Assembly: GCA_963978905.1 (NCBI GenBank) | Contig: OZ022257.1 | Location: 7,383,155-7,447,154 of the forward strand | DNA: 64,000 bases | DNA from: Trichostrongylus colubriformis | Taxonomy: Eukaryota; Nematoda; Chromadorea; Rhabditida; Trichostrongylidae | Direction of reading: 5' to 3' | Shown here: piece after piece, positions 1-10,654 of the stretch | Position numbering within the stretch: the first letter of the stretch is position 1 | How the letters are laid out: the number at the start of each line of letters is the position of its first letter | Position numbers and translations under genes: made by a program | Notes under the pieces: model-generated | What the model saw: the letters and a program-made list of their open reading frames with translations, nothing else | What the model was told of the DNA's origin: nothing | Databases searched by the model: none

Positions 1-545
1 GGACCATGGAATATCAGGTATTGGGAAATGGCCAACTGACTGACTGACAGAAACTATCAAGAGAAAAATAGGTGCATTTCTTCGTTCCGTCAAAGTGCTT
101 GTTTGACCGACTGACACCAGAGATTCGTTCGAATACCCACGTCTAGCACAAGTATGCCCGAACCGCTGCGCAACATTTTCAGCCCTCGTTGGTTGGAATG
201 CTGTTGCAAAATTCGGAGAAAGCAGAAAATGAAAACAGATTCGGGCCAAATGGCACTGCTAAGCAGCCGACAGAGCGAACACGAGCAAAATGACAAAACA
301 AAAAAAAAATTAGAGAGGGAAAGGTCATGCCAGCGATGAAAAGGGAGATGGATATCTATTAATCTGTGAATCGACATATATCTGCAACTTATCTTACGTT
401 AGCATCACAACTGTAAATATGCGGAGATTTAGCGAGAAGAGGGCTTAATTAATCCTTTCTGACGTTTCTATCCTGCAAAAGTTAATGAAAAGTCCGCTTC
501 GTTTCTGGGAAATTCCGCATCATTTGAGCTAGGTCTCCCATGATG
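1..545. other. no recognised gene
   Basis: Only short open frames on both strands, with no convincing splice sites, domains or repeats shared with the rest of the window. I see nothing to annotate. Confidence 0.4.
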
Positions 546-549
546 TTTA

Positions 550-710
550 CTCCATTTCGGAAGCCTGATAGGGCGCGGGCTTCGGAAATGTGAGTGGGCG
601 AGAGTGAGAGTGCGTAGTAAGAGTGAGAGTGTGTGGCGGAGTGGGAGAGTTCAACACACTATCACTCAAGTCCGTAGGCCACGCCCTACCAAGCACTCCG
701 AAATGGACTG
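550..710. mobile_element. Tc1/mariner-type MITE, copy 1
   Basis: A roughly 160-bp element with inverted ends: a degenerate CTCCATTTCGGA on the left and TCCGAAATGGACTG on the right, flanked by TA, the target duplication of Tc1/mariner elements. The inside holds GAGAGTGAGAGTG-type repeats and the inverted motif CCGTAGGCCACGCCCT. A second copy lies at about 26,535-26,698 with the same terminal and inner motifs, and partial copies lie near 9,598 and 26,756. It carries no coding capacity. Assignment to Tc1/mariner is inferred from the TA flanks only. Confidence 0.55.
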
Positions 711-1235
711 TAAACACTATGAATGGAAGGGAAATCAATGCCGAATGGATCCACCCTTCAAATTTGGAAGCATATGCATGAAATCTGATCTCCCCTGTGT
801 TCTTCACGCAACTTCAGAAAAAATGGTCTACAAAACAGCAACTGTATCCAACTGTGTGCTTTCTTCGGTAGGTGAGAATTCATGGAAGAAGACAGAAGAG
901 AGCATGAGCAACTAACTATGCAAAACATGCCGTGAAGGAAGAGCACACGAAAAATATGATAACAATCATGGAATATAAGGTGACTTAGGAAATGGACTAT
1001 TCAAGGATCATACGCAGTAGATATTCTCTGCCTTTCACTATTGCAGGCCACCCCTTCCCTTCCCTCCAACGTTGATTCAGTGAGCTAAAAAGCAGGACTA
1101 TGGGCAAAACTCGTGCGGTATGTGGTTCTGGGAAGGATGGTGCGTCGAGGCTACTGTCGCACGAGATCTGCGCAGGAAGAGATTTTCCTCAAACGTGTGT
1201 ACGGCTAAAACTCAAGAAATCTTCCAAATCCCGCT

Positions 1236-1520
1236 TCAAATATGCACGGAAATAAGAAAGATGGATATGGAATAGGTTGATCCTTCATCGCTCACAAAGT
1301 GCAAGCGCAGGAATAATGCATGCGAAATCCTCGCGTGGTAATATTTTCGAATTCTCTTCATGGATGTCGAATACCAGTTCGAGCAATTTTCAGACCTATA
1401 GGGCGATCTATGAAATGAAGTTATCAATCGGTAATCATACATAGTACTAGGTAGCAATGCTATAGGATACGTCTTGAGTGTAGCAACAGACAGGGTCGGC
1501 AGGGTCCCGTGGAGTTGTGT
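1236..1520 (-). pseudogene. duplicated exon-like segment (pair with 29.4 kb)
   Basis: This segment is clearly homologous to 29,355-29,580 in the same orientation. Shared stretches include the block around GTAGCAACAGACAGGGTCGG and the GGTAGCAATGCTA motif. At the 29-kb copy the minus strand stays open for 68 residues (from 29,563 to 29,357), while this copy is broken in the equivalent frame. It could be a decayed exon of a minus-strand gene or an anonymous repeat. I do not recognise the protein. Confidence 0.3.
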
Positions 1521-1689
1521 TCCCCAAATGCCTCCCTAAACACGCTGGCTTAACTCTGGGTACACTGGATGAACCCGAATCGAAAAGTCGTCTCATGCTT
1601 TTGAAGTCGTTGCGGCCACCATCGCCCTTTCAATTTCCCAGTATGGAAGGCAGAATAAGAATACTCATCTGTGCCTTCCTAAAATGCCA

Positions 1690-1930
1690 TTCATTGTCTA
1701 TCCATAACTGTTTCGGTTGTCGCTGGCTAATGGCTCGACAGACCAATGCTTCTAATAAGCGAAACCAAACCAGCGAGGAGTACCATTACTGATACGAGAA
1801 AACCTTTGGCAGTGAGCTACATGTGCACCTGATCTCTGATATTTCCATGAAAAATCATGAAGTGGCACACAACTGAGACTACCAATTAAAGGCTCCGACA
1901 AGGCCATTGATAGAACCGAACCCGTTTTTA
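1690..1930. repeat. dispersed repeat related to 8.1-8.4 kb
   Basis: It is similar along its length to 8,095-8,335: both contain a variant of CATTCATTGTCTATC, of AGCTACATGTGCACC and of AAAGGCTCCGACAA. Here the frame open at 8.2 kb is interrupted, so this is the more decayed copy. Confidence 0.45.
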
Positions 1931-1969
1931 CCCTTTGAGCGGTTAATCCACTAATTGTATGTATGCTAC

Positions 1970-2650
1970 CCTCACCATCGGCAACTCCTCCCTCGAGGTG
2001 AACACATTGTTCTAAAACCTCAGAAACTCGTCCTCTGTTGGAACTGTTCATTGGTTCCGCTTCCACTTTCCCGTAGATCATTGTTGTGTCACAAAATCAC
2101 GAAAAAATCACCATGTAAAAAACAAAATAGCCTCACTCCTTCATGTTTGATTGTGGCGATATACTAAACAGGGATTAAGTGAAAACTAGGCTTCTTCAAC
2201 TGGAACACGATACATGGATAAATAAAACTGAGTGTGTACCCCCATGTCAGGATCTCGCACGACGGAGCGGAGTGCAACGCAGTGAGTGCGAGCTACGCGC
2301 GTCGTGGTAGTTGGGTCTCAAAACGATTACACGGTAATGCTATGGCGCCTTTAGCTCGTCCGCATTGCTTTGCTTGCGACACGCCACGATGCGAAATCCC
2401 GACATAAGGGTACAACCCAACAAAACTCAGATAGTAGAAAATAACACTTATATTTACAAAAGTTATCTTCATAAAACAACTGCTAACCAGGTATCGCAAC
2501 AGGCAGCTAAGATTTGACTAATCACTTTATTTCATTCTGGTGCTTTGTTCTGAGTCGTCGGCTGAGTAAGTAATGACATACACTCATGAATTAGCCTTCG
2601 CTGCTATCTTCAACTCAAAATTTGAATCCGCAGGAAATGATATTCCGTCG
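1970..2650. repeat. third, diverged copy of a palindrome-arm segment
   Basis: Sequence from about 1,978 to 2,235 and from 2,430 to 2,640 matches right-arm 43,250-43,715 (and left arm 20,985-21,490 inverted), e.g. the blocks GTTCATTGGTTCCGCTTCCA, GATTGTGGCGATATA and ATCCGCAGGAAATGATAT. A non-homologous insert of about 195 bp (2,236-2,430) splits it. The match stops before the secreted-peptide gene that follows in the arms, so this copy lacks that gene. Confidence 0.6.
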
Positions 2651-2736
2651 GGAGGAAAGCTAGTGTGAATTTCCCCACGTGTGATCGTTCTCCGTCCGCT
2701 TATCAGACTCTGAAATGCACCCGATCTCTGTTGTTC

Positions 2737-3115
2737 TTATCGCAGAAAAAAATGCAGAGGGCTGACCTCGAGGAAGGACTTGAGACCATCTCTTCTGATC
2801 AGGTTAGGCTGACCGATGACGAATTCGGTAGCAGTGAGGTCAGCGAGAATATCATCGTCTATGAGACCACCATGGCAGTCGCGTATTATGAAGTGCTGCC
2901 TCGTGACAATAAATCGCAGAACTTCTGATGTAAAGACATGCTTACTATCGACCAAGACGATATCTGTTGGGGCGACTTGATTAAGGAAGCTAACTAGCAT
3001 GGAGGGCGTAACATTCAATACTGATACATAATCAAAGTATAGAGTCCGTATTTCACAGCCCGAATTCAGCAAGGCTCGCTCGATCGACCACAACAATTTG
3101 TTCGACATATGCACC
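2737..3115 (-). CDS. exon of an F-box-associated (FBA)-like protein
   Basis: A 126-residue minus-strand open frame begins directly after a plausible acceptor (TAATTGTAG, exon start about 3,115) and ends with HFFLR and a stop near 2,737; an alternative GTCAGC donor follows FLE. The protein reads as alternating strand/turn segments with short motifs such as LLNSGCEIRTLYFDY, VSFLNQVAPTDIVL and RDCHGGLIDDDILADL. That resembles the leucine-rich-like F-box-associated region of expanded nematode F-box families; the F-box itself is not visible here. Family assignment is by recollection of style rather than by search. It could be a gene fragment, because no upstream exon with a start codon was found. 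Confidence 0.4.
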
Positions 3116-3220
3116 TACAATTAAGTTGGTAGAGTTAATTAAATAAATTTCTATCAAAGACTCCGGGAAGGAGGAATTTTGACCTAAGCTTAGAGACAGC
3201 ATTGGTGGGGAAACTATAGA

Positions 3221-3420
3221 TCAAAGAAGGTTATTTGAAGCGAAATCCCGGTGAAAAAGTGCGCCTTCGAGCTGTAGAAGGAGCGTAACGGGCAACAGCT
3301 GACACCTTTGGATGGCAGACCCTGCCTCTAGGCGACGTGATTCTTGGTTGGCAACGATGAGAGCGGGAAAGAATGTGGCAGGATCGAAGGTAATGCGGCA
3401 CTCTTTCGCAGTTTCGGATT
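3221..3420 (-). repeat. dispersed GC-rich repeat (copies at 26.8 and 61.3 kb)
   Basis: In reverse complement it shares the ordered motifs GATCACGTCGC, AGGCGGGG and GGGATTTCGC with 26,815-27,260 and 61,340-61,570 (some degenerate). Open frames in it differ between copies, so it is treated as non-coding. Confidence 0.45.
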
Positions 3421-3440
3421 TACGATCACTCCACAATATA

Positions 3441-3490
3441 CAGGGGGTGCCAAAAAAAAGTAATTTTGTCTCCTCCACTTTCGACCCCAT
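3441..3490 (+). mobile_element. solo Tc1/mariner-like terminal sequence
   Basis: CAGGGGGTGCC followed by an A-run and GTAATTTTGTC, preceded by TA, has the shape of a mariner/Tc1 terminus. No matching inverted end or transposase was found nearby, so this is an isolated end or a coincidence. Confidence 0.3.
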
Positions 3491-3964
3491 TTAGCCAAAC
3501 TACAGTAAATTCTATTGAGGTATTCTCATCCCCAGAATCAAGAGCAGACCTAACTCTATCACTATACTCCGTGGCAGCCTCCTGCACGAGCAGGAACGGG
3601 AGCAAGGAAAGACTGAACAAGATGTATCACCTCAACTGGGCAAAATCCGAATTTTCTTCGCCCTCTTTCACAACCTTGCTGACGTCCGTTCAATCTGGGT
3701 ACCTAAGGGGATTCATACCGGATGGTGTTCTTTAACACTGCGTTTTTCCCGGGTTCCCAGCGCCCTTCGTTTCCAAGAGCCAAAACGTTCCCCTACCACT
3801 GAAACCCCTCCGGAGGCGGATTTGAGGCATGAAAATGATACTTTGGATCATAACAGCCTTGTCCAAGTAGCAGGGGCTCTCTGGCTCTGGCTCGCAAATA
3901 GTAACTCTGCTCCCAGGGACGGACAGCAGATATGGAATGCAAACAGGTGAATGGCATCCCGAGC

Positions 3965-4040
3965 CCTGTCATTGGTATAAATCCCATTTCAAACGGCCAT
4001 TTCGACACACCATCCTTCCCTTGTTAGGATTAGATACGAC
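3965..4040 (+). mobile_element. solo fold-back terminus (CAAGGGAAGG family)
   Basis: It contains the motifs GGCCATTTCGAC and CCTTCCCTTGTTAG, which also form the right end of the fold-back at 62,146-63,037 and resemble that of 5,037-6,364. No partner arm is present. Confidence 0.5.
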
Positions 4041-4049
4041 CGTCAACAA

Positions 4050-5030
4050 GAACACCTAATTGCACTTTTGATGAATGAAATTAGGTGGTGTTGGAAAAGA
4101 GGGTCTTCCCTCCACATCTTGCTTGTGTACCTCTTCAGTGTTCGATACCATTTTAGCACCGAGCGAAAGAGGGAGAAGTGAATTTCAACGTTTTTAGTTA
4201 GGTTGAAACCGAGGTCCAATTACAGGTAATTACATACCTGCCATTTCCAGAAAAGAGAGGAAATCACTCAGTACAGCTCCTCCTACTTCTTCATGGATTC
4301 TGGAATAAACGTACCTTAACCACGATGAAGAATTTATGAATGATACCGAATCTGATCACATAATTCTCGGGGAGGAAAACTGCAATAAAAGAGTCCCTCA
4401 AACTTGAGAACTGAAACAGAAACAGGGTTGGAACATAAAGGAGTGGCTGATTGGCCTTTGACACTTCAGATCTCTGTTAGGTAGCCCAAGAACGGTTCAA
4501 ATCCTCAGAAACATGCTTTGCTGTTCATTAGTGCTCTTCAACGAAACACTTGACAAACAAAGAATAAGTTGAAAAGAGAGAACCGCTACACCACAAGTAT
4601 GGGCAAGGGGCTGAGCAGCCAACCAATAGTAGCAGTGACAACATAGTAAACAAAAGTAGAGGGTTGACATTCGATTACGAAATCGCCAGTTTGGCGGATG
4701 GAATGAGCAACGGCGGGGAGAGGGGGAGCTGGGATTTCGCTTCAAGTGAGCTCCTGATTCTTAAAGTGCTTCAAGTCTGAAAAGAACTCCACGCCGCTGC
4801 CGTTGCTTCTAGCCCTATTGAGGGAATCGGTGCTACCGTATTAGGGGATGGGGAAGGGATAGGGGGGGGGCACTGATTGTCTTGTTGTCGTCCCTCACTG
4901 GAAAGCGTCCCACAATTATCACTCTGTATATTTGAGTGTATATTTTTGCCTAAGCTTCACTTTAGGGGAGTAGGGGCTTCCCCATAAACTAAGGCTTAGG
5001 TTAAAAACCTATCAAAAATAGAGCCGGACG
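4050..5030. other. no recognised gene
   Basis: Anonymous sequence with short frames only. No repeats shared with other parts of the window and no splice-bounded exon could be supported. Confidence 0.4.
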
Positions 5031-5036
5031 CCGAGC

Positions 5037-6364
5037 TCACAAGGGAGGGTCATCAGGTCGGTCCGGCCTTTTGCGATGGGATGTATACCACTGTACTCGT
5101 CTTGGGACGAGAAACTCAAATCTGCCTTCCAAATTTGCGAAACGATTCTGTGAGCAAAGTTATGAAGGGTAGTCTCCCGACATGGTCGACTCTCTCTCTC
5201 GCATGTTCGCATGAGTGGACGTGGAATGCTCGCTCAGCAGGGTGAGTTGTGGTGTACTGGATACGATGGTTGTTTCGCAGGAGATGGGTCGCAGGTTCGG
5301 ATCCTTTGTGCGATTGCTCTTTTGCTTTTTCTCCCTTCAGCTCATATGAACCCAGAAAGTGCGTATTAGTAAGTATTTGAAAGGATTACCTCTTCATTCA
5401 ACATCAAGAGGGGACAAAATTTCACGTTTCCTGATTTATGCATTTTTTCAAGACATTCATTTATAGAGGGCATGTGGTACGTTATATCCTGTAGACTTGA
5501 ACAGAGCGTACAGTTGTACAGATAAGTATGTGGTATAATGTGACGTAGCGTTGTCTAGCAGAGAAAACAGTAGTTTCTCTCATACTCAATCCCAATGTTC
5601 TGCCCAAAGCTAGTGTTGGCGTACTTGTTGAAGGACTTCGGTTCCTGTGAAGTGAGACGTCAAATTTAAAAATTTCTTATCTTATTCCTGGTATGCGGCG
5701 GGATATTTTAGTGCACACCCTGGCGAATATGAAACACCTCTTCAATATTGTTTCCCATCTGAAGTGGTTGAGGGCTCCGACTGCTGTGTGTGTGGAAATT
5801 TTTTCTTTATTCGTTGTGCACACTGTGAGAGATTGTACTGTTTCGCCCACTTTGTGCAGGAATACCACATGTGTTCGTAAATTACTGGTTTTCAAATATT
5901 CTTGTATCTCCCATTCACCATATGCCCTCTATAAATGAAGATCTTGAAAAAATGCATGAATCAGGAAACGTAAAATTTTGTCCCCTATTGATGTTGAATG
6001 AAGAGGTAAACCTTTCAAATACTTACTAATACGCACTTTCTGGGTTCATATGAGCTGAAGGGAGAAAAAGCAAAAGAGCAATCGCATAAAGGATCCGAAC
6101 CTGCGACCAGTCCCCTGCGAAACAACCATCGTATCCAGTACACCACAACTCACCTTGCTGAGCTAGCATTCCACGTCCACTCATGCGAACATGCGAGAGA
6201 GAGAGAGAGTCGACCATGTCGGGAGACTACCCTTCATAACTTTGCTCACAGAATCGTTTCGCAAATTTGGAAGGCAGATTTGAGTTTCTCGTCCCAAGAC
6301 GAGTACAGTGGTATACATCCCATCGCAAAAGGCCGGACCGACCTGATGACCCTCCCTTGTCAGT
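5037..6364. mobile_element. 1.33-kb fold-back element with tRNA-like promoter motifs
   Basis: Two arms of about 430 bp (5,037-5,470 and 5,930-6,364) are inverted copies separated by about 460 bp. The termini read ACAAGGGAGGGTCATCAGG and its complement. Each arm carries a tRNA-like pair of boxes: an A-box-like GGTGTACTGGATACG and a B-box-like GGTTCGGATCC (5,294-5,304 plus; 6,091-6,101 minus). These are probably remnants of a tRNA-Arg-like gene or SINE carried inside the arms. The loop (5,475-5,930) has no identifiable gene. Ends are shared with 62,146-63,037 and the solo end at 4.0 kb. Confidence 0.7.
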
Positions 6365-6689
6365 GGAGTCTGGGAATCGTGCACGGCGAAACCATGATTC
6401 CGAGTGCTCTCGAAATCACTATGCTACACTCAATCCATGAACAGACAAAGGGGATTTTTTTGTTTTAACGCAGAAAGAAATTTGAAATGGCCGAAATCCG
6501 TCTTGTTCCTCACACCTACAACTCTCGCATCGCGGGTTGCGGCGAAAAACTGCAGCTATCGAAAATCAAAACATCAAAAACCAACATTTATTAAAGCTTG
6601 TGTTTTGCGGTCCGATGCCAATAGTGGCCAACTGACTCAACATGTTACACGTGTGAGTGCTGATAAGCCATGGTAAATACTACACCACT

Positions 6690-6830
6690 CAGAAGGGGTG
6701 TCTGTAGTGCAATGGATTAGCACATCTGTTTGTAAAGCGTGAAGTGCGGGTTCGAGCTCCGTCCAAGAACGGAGCTTTTGCCCATAACTCTGCATACTTG
6801 TAAGGGGAGGGGACGAATTTTCCCTTCTCG
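6690..6830 (+). repeat. tRNA-derived SINE-like sequence
   Basis: An A-box-like TAGTGCAATGG (about 6,705) and a B-box-like GGGTTCGAGCTCC (6,748-6,760) lie 43 bp apart, as in tRNA promoters. The anticodon-arm region does not fold properly and the acceptor stem does not pair, so it is not a functional tRNA. The same arrangement with GGATTAGCACAT and TTGCCCATA recurs at 63,510-63,640, which argues for a dispersed SINE. Confidence 0.5.
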
Positions 6831-7099
6831 GCGCCGTCGGTACGAGTCGCTTGGAACTCCGCCCAAGACGCAATGCACTGGTACCGTAGGGGACCTTTAA
6901 GATTGCACCTTGTTGATTGGGGAGACGGGCCTTTGGCTCGTCCGAGCTGGCACGCGACATTTGCGCGGCAAACTGCGCGATGCCGCGTTCCTCAGCGGCA
7001 ACTTTGACTGGAGCGCGAATTCGCAGTCGTGCTGATTCAGAGCGAGATACTGAGGAGTCTTGTCGAGAGAAGGGCTTCTTCTTCCTCTCAAGCGTGTTT

Positions 7100-8090
7100 A
7101 TATGTTGAAACTTTCGAGTATTATGTTCTTATTCGTGCAACACATTTTTATTACCACTCAGATTACATGTTGTTCTCTTTATGAACTTAATTTTAAAGAG
7201 TTTGATGATAATGTGATAGAATCGTTTCTTTCGTCTTGCATTGGTCCTTGATGTGAAACCGTGCTAAACTGTCAACGAAATTTGATGTTGCTTGATTATC
7301 TTGCTCCTTACCTTCCTCAATTCAAAGTTACTTTTGTGTTCGTGATGTCAATATGATGCAATCTGCTTTATTTCTTCTCCGTGGCTGGAGTGATGAACAC
7401 TTTATATGTACTTAAGTGTGCTTGTATATAATGACATTGAAACAAGTGGGAAAGAAGCGGATTTCATCACATTGTCATCAAACTTTTCAAAACTTGTCAT
7501 CAAACTTTTCAAAAAGATGCTCTAAAAAGAACAGAAAGCGATCTGGGTGGGAATATGAGGATACTAAACAAATAGAAGTATTACACAGGAAAGGCTCATC
7601 ATATAACCACTGATGGAAGGAAGGAAGAGCGTGTTCCCAATAAAATTTCTAACCATCTTAGCCTTTATCCGTTCCATTACGTTTCGCGCCCTAATCAACG
7701 ACGCCTAGGTCGGCCGCGTCATCGCGCACTTCGCCGCGTGCCAGCCCGGACGAGCCAAACGCCACACCCCCTGTTGATTGTTGTGTTATCTTGATAGTTT
7801 CGTCAGCTGTTAGCGCTCCTGAAAAAAACTTCTATGGATCACTCACTGCAGAATGAGTGAGAACCATCACTATAACATTTAAATCACCTTTGATATTTCA
7901 GTTATCTCAGAAAGCATAAGAACAAAAGCGAATAGTCGCCAGCGCTGAAAATGGGTGTGATTTTTAAAGGTCGCACGCGGTACCAGCTCGTTGCGTCTTG
8001 AGCGGAATCCCAAAGGGCTCATAAGTACCGCTAAAGCGCGCCGCGAAGCGATACGACCAATCGGCACTCACCCAGGAATTACCTATCCCT
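7100..8090. other. no recognised gene
   Basis: AT-rich anonymous stretch containing a short direct repeat of TTGTCATCAAACTTTTC at about 7,480-7,510. No supported exon. Confidence 0.4.
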
Positions 8091-8109
8091 TCTCATAATG
8101 TAATTCATT

Positions 8110-8415
8110 GTCTATCATGACTTTTTCAGATGTGGCTGACCAATGGCTTGACAACCATAGTTTCTGATGAGCGGAACCAAAGCCACTGAGTAGCATAACC
8201 GATGCGAGAATACCCTTGGGCAGAGAGCTACATGTGCACCTTTTCCGATATTTCCATCAAGAATCGTGAAATGGCATACAAATACAGCCAGGCTCTTCCA
8301 AAGGCTCCGACAATGCAAATGATAGAATCCGATTCGAAGGAACCGGAAGGGGGTCCGAAACAAGAGGAAGATGCAAAGAAATATGAGCATTTTGTAACGA
8401 ACACTCAAGGTTAGA
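8110..8415 (+). pseudogene. exon-like segment, unknown protein
   Basis: An open frame runs from 8,202 to the stop at 8,414 in plus orientation. It includes a lysine/glutamate-rich stretch (EPEGGPKQEEDAKKYEHF) of coding-like composition, preceded by CTTTTTCAG at about 8,120. Related sequence occurs at 1,690-1,930, and its 3' part (GAACCGGAAGGG...GAGGAAGATGCAAAGAAAT) recurs in both palindrome arms (about 21,695-21,800 and 42,930-43,035), where the frame is broken. It is either an exon of a decayed gene family or cargo of a mobile element. Confidence 0.3.
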
Positions 8416-8490
8416 GGCCATAATAGGCGAAAAAACCCGGATTCAAAAGCGACTTATGGACCATACTATTGATCAAGTTCCCTCATATCA

Positions 8491-8660
8491 TCATACTCTA
8501 TATATAAACCAGGAGTTTGGTTTGTCCGTTTGCGTGTGTGTGTGTGTCCGCCCTTTGGTTCAATTACCCAAGTATGAGGTACGTGACACTATACAGACCC
8601 TCAGAAGTTAGCAGGAAAGGTCGAGCCAGGTGCTGGCTGGGTGAGGCGTAATGGGGGATG
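8491..8660 (+). mobile_element. Helitron-like 5' end with embedded SL1-like sequence
   Basis: After an A at 8,490 the sequence starts TCATACTCTATATATAAAC, a Helitron-style A|TC start rich in TA. A GT-rich tract follows. From 8,557 to 8,578 lies GGTTCAATTACCCAAGTATG followed by AG, which matches the canonical nematode SL1 leader at 20 of 22 positions. GT follows the match, as at the donor of SL RNA, but no Sm-binding site is visible downstream, so a functional SL RNA gene is unlikely. A sister end lies at 9,511. The 3' end of this element is not identified. Confidence 0.5.
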
Positions 8661-9375
8661 TACAGAACGCACATCGACTTTGTCGATATCGATTGGATCG
8701 ATCGATATTGTTCGAAAATATCGGCTTTGTGCAGAAGGCTGGAAACGGCTCATGTACCCGATCCAACGGAAGGTCGGCTCATCAGCGGAAAAGGTCGGGT
8801 CAAGTGTGGGTTGGGTGGGGAATGGTAGGAGATGCACTCATGAAAGTTAAAATTCTGCAACACACGCATCACCGATCGATATTGATTGAAAATATCGGTT
8901 TTTGTGCAGAAGGTTGGAAACGGCTTATGGACGATACTACTGAGTGAGTGCCCTCATAGAAGTTAAAATTCTACAACATCACGCATCACCGGTCGATATT
9001 GATTGAAATTATCGGTTTTTGTGCAGAAGATTGGAAACGGCTTATGGACCATAATACAGAGTGAGTGCCCTCATAGAAGTTAAAATTCTATAACATCATG
9101 CATCACCGATCGATATTGATTGAAAATATCGGTTTGCTGGAAACGGCTTATGGACCATACTATTGATTAAGTTCCCTCATAATAACTGAAATTTTACAAC
9201 AACTTGTGTCACCGATCAATATTGAGTGAAAATATCGGTTTTTGTGCAGAAGGCTGGAAACAGCTTATGGACCATATCATTGATTGAGTGCCCTCATAAA
9301 AGTTGAAATTCTGCAACAACATGCGTCACCGATCAATATTGATTGAAAATATCGGTTATTGTGTAGAAGGTATCC
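8660..9375 (+). repeat. tandem repeat, about 107-120 bp unit, about 6 copies
   Basis: Units begin around ATCGATATTGATTGAAAATA and contain TTTTTGTGCAGAAGG, GGAAACGGCTTATGGAC and GTGCCCTCATA. Starts fall near 8,697, 8,873, 8,993, 9,110, 9,217 and 9,336. Diverged single units recur at 11,270-11,395 and about 12,245. Open frames through it are side effects of the repeat. Confidence 0.75.
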
Positions 9376-9510
9376 TTACTGTACACCACTTTACTGGATC
9401 ATGTCACACTCCGCCCACTGTGGACACTGTTGACGGGCCTGCATTAAAATGTTCGGTGTTTAGATGAAAATGTCTATAGTTCGTTCGGAAAGAGCCCAGG
9501 TGTCGGGATA

Positions 9511-9600
9511 TCATACCTCATATATAAAACAAGAGTTTGGTGAGTCTGTATATCTTTTTGTCCACTCTTTGGTTCAACTACCCAAGTTTGAGGTGTAGAG
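9511..9600 (+). mobile_element. second Helitron-like 5' end with SL1-like sequence
   Basis: After an A at 9,510 it starts TCATACCTCATATATAAAAC. The SL1-like block at 9,571-9,592 (GGTTCAACTACCCAAGTTTG then AG) again matches SL1 at 20 of 22 positions, at nearly the same distance from the end (60 bp, against 66 bp at 8,491). Shortly after (9,598) the sequence joins the MITE motif GAGGGCGTGGCCTACGGGC, so the copy is truncated or invaded. Decayed ends of the same kind lie at about 10,660 and 11,530. Confidence 0.5.
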
Positions 9601-9741
9601 GGCGTGGCCTACGGGCTTGGGTGAGAGTGAGAGTGTGTGACGGGATGAGAGAGATCGATACAGGCGCTGACTTTGCATGCTTCCATGTGTGACGCGCAGT
9701 AGTGTGCTCCAGCTGGCATAACAATTTGAATGAGAGCTTTA

Positions 9742-9993
9742 GCGCATCGGCGCATCCGCTATTTGGAGTTTTTGGCATGCCACGTCACTCTAGCAACTGC
9801 GGTCAGTTGAACGCGGCACGTGCCAACGTGCGGCTGATTTCTTTTTCTCCTATTTCCTTTTCGTAATTTTCCATATCTTATCGAAAGCCGATATCGAAAG
9901 CCGCACGTTGGCACGCACCGCGTTCAACTGACCGCGGTTGCTAGAGTGACGTGGCATGCCAAAAACTCCAAATCGCTGATGCGCCGATGCGCC
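9742..9993. mobile_element. fold-back MITE with GCGCATC ends
   Basis: Arms of about 95 bp (9,742-9,837 and 9,898-9,993) are near-perfect inverted copies including GGCATGCCACGTCACTCTAG. The 60-bp loop is AT-rich. GATGCGC motifs continue outside the right arm to about 10,070. No coding capacity. Confidence 0.75.
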
Positions 9994-10139
9994 AATTCTC
10001 TCAAATCGCGGATGCGCAGATGCGCTCATTTTCTCGATCGATGCGTATATTTAACTTTACGGTGATGCGCCAAAACTCTTATTCGATTTGATATGTACGC
10101 AGCATTAGAAACACTTTTCATTGTAATTCCGCTCTGAAC

Positions 10140-10650
10140 ACTTCTTTGAAGCCGACGATGCCTGCTCCTGACATGTGACGCCCAAGTGATGAACGGTTTT
10201 ACCCCATCGAGGTGCGTGGCTGTCCAGTACTGTTAGTTCCATCTACATTACGAACGAGTGTCGCCCATTCAGCGTAATCAGGAGGTTGGAGCTCCTCAAT
10301 TCCAACTTATTATTATTTACCTTTGCAGAATACAGCTCTAAAATGCTTTTCAGTTCGTACATTTCTGCGAGTCCCCAGCCACATTATCTCTGCCACCTAC
10401 CGCCATATAGACGTGATCAACTGATATGTGGGACTCTCTGTTGATCTTACCCATGCGCGACCCGTATTCGGAAGATCTCCTCGATGCCGACGATGCCTGC
10501 TCCTGACATGTGATGTGCCCAAGTGAAGAACGGTTTTGCCCCACCGAGGTTCGTGGCTGTCCAGAACTGTTAGTTCCATCTACATTACGAACGAGTGTCG
10601 TCCATTCCGCGTAACCAGCAGGTTAAAGCTCCTCAATTCCTACTTTTGCA
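10140..10650. repeat. direct duplication of about 155 bp
   Basis: About 10,150-10,300 and 10,488-10,640 share the ordered blocks GCCGACGATGCCTGCTCCTG, GAACGGTTTT and TACATTACGAACGAGTGTCG. The two are separated by about 190 bp of unrelated sequence. Confidence 0.75.
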
Positions 10651-10654
10651 GAAG

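Noticed and set aside
6700..6775. Genuine tRNA gene
   Set aside because: A and B boxes are present but acceptor and anticodon stems do not pair; a second degenerate copy exists at 63.5 kb.
8557..8660. Functional SL1 RNA gene
   Set aside because: Only the 22-nt leader is similar; no Sm site or stem-loops follow, and it lies inside a repeat end.
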